From contig NZ_AP025464.1 in the NCBI RefSeq assembly GCF_024347335.1, positions 1,178,001 to 1,242,000 on the forward strand: DNA of 64,000 nucleotides, written 5' to 3'. Both the position numbers and the translations under genes were made by a program. The notes below the pieces were generated by a model. The model saw only the letters and a program-made list of their open reading frames with translations. It had not been told where the DNA came from and did no database searches. This document shows positions 60,856 through 64,000 of the stretch, in pieces. The stretch's first letter is position 1; the number at the start of each line of letters is the position of its first letter. The stretch comes from Vibrio celticus. Its GTDB lineage: Bacteria; Pseudomonadota; Gammaproteobacteria; Enterobacterales; Vibrionaceae.

Positions 60856-61737
60856 ATGTTTAAGGATAATTGGATTCACGAACTGGCAAAACTGGAAGAG
60901 AACTACGAGCCATGTGTGATGGTGACAGTGCTTGAAGACAGAGGCTCAGTGCCGCGTGATGCGGGTACCAAGATGCTTGTCACTCGTGACCGAATCATCG
61001 CTACGATTGGTGGTGGTCACCTTGAACATGTGGCCACTAAAATGGCGCGTGAGATGCTGATTGCCAGTGAAAAATCACTCAAAGTAGAACGCTTCAACCT
61101 AGGCGCTCGTCTAGGCCAATGTTGTGGCGGAATGGCGACGTTAAGCTTTGAACCAATTGGCACTCAGCAGAATCACCTTGTGCTGTTTGGCGCTGGCCAC
61201 GTTGCCAAAGCGCTGCTGCACATTGTCGCGACTCTGCCCTTCCGTGTGACCTGGATTGATGAACGTGAAGAAGTGTTCCCTGAAACGCTGCCACACGGTG
61301 TTAAAAAGCTTGTTTCAGATGATCCGGTCGGTGAAGTGAAACACATGCCACCAAACAGCTACTACCTTGTGATGACCCACAACCACCAGCTCGATTTTGA
61401 CCTAACCAAAGCCATTATCGACCGTGAAGACAGCCGTTACTTCGGAATGATTGGATCACTCACTAAGCGCAAGAAGTTCGACTTCCGCTTAGAGCAACGC
61501 GGCTACAGCCAAGAGCAAATTGAAACCATGCTTTGCCCGATTGGCATTAGCGCTGTGAATGGCAAACATCCGGCTGAAATTGCGGTATCGGTTGCGGGTG
61601 AACTGATCGCACACTATCAAGGCCAAGCCCTTGAACAAAAGCGCCCGACCAAACAATATCGAAATCAGGATTTGACCGATCAACACAGTCAACCAAGCGA
61701 CGTAGGCGAACCACCATTGGAAGAGAAGATCGCCTAA
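60856..61737 (+). CDS. xdhC: Xanthine dehydrogenase accessory protein XdhC
   Basis: 293 residues from the ATG at 60856, with AGGAGGA upstream; the longer frame from 60784 overlaps xdhB and is not likely. It binds the molybdenum cofactor and delivers it, sulphurated, to XdhB. Motifs are VTVLEDRGSVPRDAGTKMLVT at the N-terminus with GGGHLEH, the CCGG in LGQCCGGMATLSF, and the Rossmann-like FGAGHVAKALLHI. The C-terminal 40 residues are an extra Gln- and Glu-rich tail. Confidence 0.93.
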   Translation: MFKDNWIHELAKLEENYEPCVMVTVLEDRGSVPRDAGTKMLVTRDRIIATIGGGHLEHVATKMAREMLIASEKSLKVERFNLGARLGQCCGGMATLSFEPIGTQQNHLVLFGAGHVAKALLHIVATLPFRVTWIDEREEVFPETLPHGVKKLVSDDPVGEVKHMPPNSYYLVMTHNHQLDFDLTKAIIDREDSRYFGMIGSLTKRKKFDFRLEQRGYSQEQIETMLCPIGISAVNGKHPAEIAVSVAGELIAHYQGQALEQKRPTKQYRNQDLTDQHSQPSDVGEPPLEEKIA

Positions 61738-61796
61738 TAAAAGTCGCAAAGCTTTAGCGGCCATAACGTCGCTGAAGTCATTAAAAGGAAGTAAAC

Positions 61797-63131
61797 ATGA
61801 CAACGCAACGCAAAGCTTATCGCGCCAGTATTTTACACAGCGTCGCCGACCCAAAAGACGTCGGCATTGATGAGTCTTACGACTATTTTGAAGATGGTGT
61901 TTTAGTGGTTGAGAACGGCCATGTCGTCGACCTCGGGCATGCCGACGAGGTATTGGCTCGCCAACCTAAAACACTCGAAGTAAAAGAATACAAAGACAAA
62001 CTGATCACCTCTGGCTTTATTGATACGCACATCCACTACCCTCAAACAGGGATGATCGCGTCTTACGGTGAACAGCTACTCGATTGGTTAGAGAACTACA
62101 CCTTCCCAGAAGAAAAGCGCTTCAAAAACCCAGTTTACGCACACAAAGTGGCGAAGCTATTTCTAGACGAGTTAGCCAGCAACGGCACCACCACGGCACT
62201 GGTATTTGGCACGGTACACAAAGAGTCGGTCAACGTATTCTTCGAAGAAGCTGAGAAGTGCAACCTACGCATGATCGCAGGTAAGGTATTGATGGATCGC
62301 AACGCTCCAGACTACCTTACCGACACTCCAGAATCTGGCTATGCTGACTCCAAGGAATTGATTGAAAAATGGCATAACCGCGGCCGTTTGCTTTACGCGG
62401 TGACACCTCGTTTTGCGCCAACCAGCACACCAGAACAACTTGCTACTGTCGGTAAACTGCTAGAAGAATACCCAGACGTGTACATGCACACTCACCTTTC
62501 TGAAAACGAGAAAGAGATCGAATGGGTGAAATCGCTGTTCCCAGAGCGCGACAGTTACCTAGATGTCTATGACCATTACGGACTCCTTCACAAACGTTCG
62601 GTATTTGCCCATGGTATTCACCTATCAGATTGCGAATGTAAACGCCTTGCTGATACTGAATCTGCCATCGCCTTTTGCCCAACTTCGAACTTATTCTTAG
62701 GCTCTGGCCTATTCCGATTACCAGAGATGGAAGAACACGGCATTCGTGTCGGCGTCGGTACTGATGTTGGCGCAGGCACCAGCTTCTCGATTCTGCAAAC
62801 CATGAGTGAAGCGTATAAGATCATGCAGCTACAACATAAGAAGCTGCACCCGGCTAAGTCGCTATTCTTGGCAACACTAGGCGGTGCTCGCTCGCTGCAC
62901 CTAGAAGACAAGATTGGTAACTTGGAAGTAGGAAAAGAAGCGGATTTCGTGGTGCTTGACTTGCACGCTACACAACTGATGCGCTTTAGAATGGAACAAG
63001 CCACCAAACTGGAAGAGAAACTGTTTGTATTGATGAGCTTGGGTGACGACAGAACCGTTAGCGAGACTTACATCTATGGTGAAAAAGCCTACGATGTGAA
63101 CTTCAAAGATTACAAGAAGCTCGTTAGTTAG
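61797..63131 (+). CDS. guaD: Guanine deaminase
   Basis: 444 residues, an amidohydrolase. It converts guanine to xanthine, feeding XdhAB. The zinc ligands are in SGFIDTHIHYPQTG (HxH), HTHLSENEKEIE, FAHGIHLSD and GTDVGAGTSFSIL; the last Asp is catalytic. Start ATG preceded by AAGGAAG. It is 59 bp after xdhC, so it belongs to the same operon, and a terminator follows. Confidence 0.95.
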   Translation: MTTQRKAYRASILHSVADPKDVGIDESYDYFEDGVLVVENGHVVDLGHADEVLARQPKTLEVKEYKDKLITSGFIDTHIHYPQTGMIASYGEQLLDWLENYTFPEEKRFKNPVYAHKVAKLFLDELASNGTTTALVFGTVHKESVNVFFEEAEKCNLRMIAGKVLMDRNAPDYLTDTPESGYADSKELIEKWHNRGRLLYAVTPRFAPTSTPEQLATVGKLLEEYPDVYMHTHLSENEKEIEWVKSLFPERDSYLDVYDHYGLLHKRSVFAHGIHLSDCECKRLADTESAIAFCPTSNLFLGSGLFRLPEMEEHGIRVGVGTDVGAGTSFSILQTMSEAYKIMQLQHKKLHPAKSLFLATLGGARSLHLEDKIGNLEVGKEADFVVLDLHATQLMRFRMEQATKLEEKLFVLMSLGDDRTVSETYIYGEKAYDVNFKDYKKLVS

Positions 63132-63209
63132 GCTTAAAACCGAGTAACAATCGCCAGACAGCGACAAGCCGTCGTTAATTAAAAATCCGTCCAGATTTAT
63201 CGAGCCTTT

Positions 63210-63243
63210 AAAGACCAGTTGCTGATGCCACTGGTCTTTTTTG
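63210..63243 (+). terminator. Terminator after guaD
   Basis: AAAGACCAGT pairs perfectly with ACTGGTCTTT, followed by TTTT. Confidence 0.92.
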
Positions 63244-63419
63244 TGCTTAATTCAAAGAAATATAAATTAACCGATCACAGACAACGATCTTCGGTGACGC
63301 CAAGTCATTATATTGATAGGTTAATGTTTATACATTTCGACTTCATACTTCACTTTAGCGTCTCTCTAAAACATTCGTTTCTCAGCTAAATGGAAGCACT
63401 CAATCTAGAAAGGAATTCT

Positions 63420-64000
63420 ATGTTCGAACAGGTCGTCAGCATTCTGTTTCCCGTTTTTGCTTTAGCCAGTGCTGGCTTTGCGGTCGGTCGTTGGCTCAAG
63501 CCCGATTTCAAACCGATCAATCGCATCAACATGGATGTGTGTATTCCTGCGCTAGTGTTTGCATCGCTGACCACCATGCCGCTCGACACTGAGCAACTGC
63601 CACTCATCACCGCCTCTTTGGTTGCGGTGCTAGTGCCCGCTTTATTGATGATTCCAATCTGTAAGATTTTTAAACTCAATTTCAAGGCTTGGGCTCCGCC
63701 ACACATGTTCCGCAACAGTGGCAACCTCGCGATTCCTCTGTTCACGTATACCTTTGGCGAGAGCGCATTAGCCCCTGCAGTACTGCTGTTTGTGGTGTCG
63801 GCGTGCGTGCACATTAGTGTTGGCTTGGCGCTCCTAAGCGAAGGTAACCCGATCAAACAGATCCTCAAGATGCCGATATTTTTGGCCGCTGCATTAGCGA
63901 TGACGCTCAACCTGTCTGGCATTACAGTGTGGAATCCAATCTACGAAGCCACATCGTTACTTGGCCAAGCTGCCGTGCCTATCATGCTGTTATCGCTGGG
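63420..64000 (+). CDS. AEC-family transporter (truncated by window edge)
   Basis: ATG at 63420 with AAGGAA upstream; the frame is open to the window end (193 codons). An auxin-efflux-carrier-type membrane protein. MFEQVVSILFPVFALASAGFAVGRW, NRINMDVCIPALVFASLTTMPL and MFRNSGNLAIPLFTYTFGESALAPAVLLF are the typical helices and the NxGN-type loop. It probably exports or imports an organic acid; near purine genes it could move a purine catabolite, which is only a guess. C-terminus not seen. Confidence 0.88.
   Translation, partial: MFEQVVSILFPVFALASAGFAVGRWLKPDFKPINRINMDVCIPALVFASLTTMPLDTEQLPLITASLVAVLVPALLMIPICKIFKLNFKAWAPPHMFRNSGNLAIPLFTYTFGESALAPAVLLFVVSACVHISVGLALLSEGNPIKQILKMPIFLAAALAMTLNLSGITVWNPIYEATSLLGQAAVPIMLLSL

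Noticed and set aside
63386..63922. 178-codon minus-strand frame at the right edge
   Set aside because: Antisense to an AEC transporter whose helices and ribosome site are clear.
1..64000. CRISPR arrays, rRNA or tRNA genes, integron attachment sites, prophage
   Set aside because: No regular spaced repeats, no rRNA or tRNA-like sequence and no phage structural genes were seen by eye; short tRNA-like elements could still be missed.

Overview
The window looks like Vibrio chromosomal DNA, probably from the V. splendidus side of the genus. I infer this from moderate G+C, from the block of fructose-type PTS genes ending in manA (an order I remember from V. cholerae around VC1820-VC1827), and from many single-copy genes with gammaproteobacterial signatures. 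I saw no rRNA, tRNA, CRISPR array or prophage. Both window edges cut genes: a PTS permease at the left and an AEC-family transporter at the right.

Layout. 1-9235: fructose/mannose-type PTS block with three paralogous permeases, a free EIIB, an HPr-like/EIIA hybrid, an AraC regulator and manA. 9407-10912: a membrane GGDEF-EAL protein. 11121-11649: two fused gene remnants, one GGDEF and one LysR. 11822-14328: an OppA/MppA-like binding protein divergent from mpaA, which suggests murein-peptide recycling. 14341-16077: an EamA exporter divergent from a small membrane protein and a MarR regulator. 16152-18487: folK-folX-folE-folM, a dihydromonapterin/tetrahydromonapterin pathway operon. 18977-24242: pflB, an SMR transporter and a metallophosphoesterase lipoprotein. 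24752-26893: frmA-frmB formaldehyde detoxification. 27055-28908: a second SMR protein, a small exported protein and a Nudix hydrolase.

29051-32689: aldB aldehyde dehydrogenase, divergent from a sigma-54 activator, with a good -24/-12 promoter between them. 32799-37453: a photolyase/cryptochrome, a LysR regulator, a GST and an exported (alpha/alpha)6-barrel protein. 37596-44329: a complete sucrose regulon, scrA-scrK-scrB against scrR with a convergent ScrY-like porin. Shared operator sequences tie the porin to the regulon. 44799-48512: an uncharacterised small protein, a ferric-reductase-like membrane protein, a flavin-reductase-fold protein and a putative zinc metalloprotein.

48699-50965: a YefM-YoeB toxin-antitoxin pair, then a frameshifted IS4-family element whose 10-bp target duplication is still visible, then a small hypothetical gene. 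51068-55597: a Dcu C4-dicarboxylate transporter, HAD and HD hydrolases, a GNAT acetyltransferase and a Tag-like DNA glycosylase. 55792-64000: a purine catabolism block (GntR regulator, xdhA, xdhB, xdhC, guaD, AEC transporter) with TGTATACA-type palindromes before both the regulator and xdhA.

Most of the window is ordinary metabolic chromosome. Its main interest lies in regulatory sites that can be read directly (ScrR, GntR, YefM, sigma-54), in decaying genes, and in a few unusual proteins: the degenerate HPr-EIIA hybrid, the exported AGE-like protein and the HEFWH protein. I did not find a clearly new defence or mobile system.
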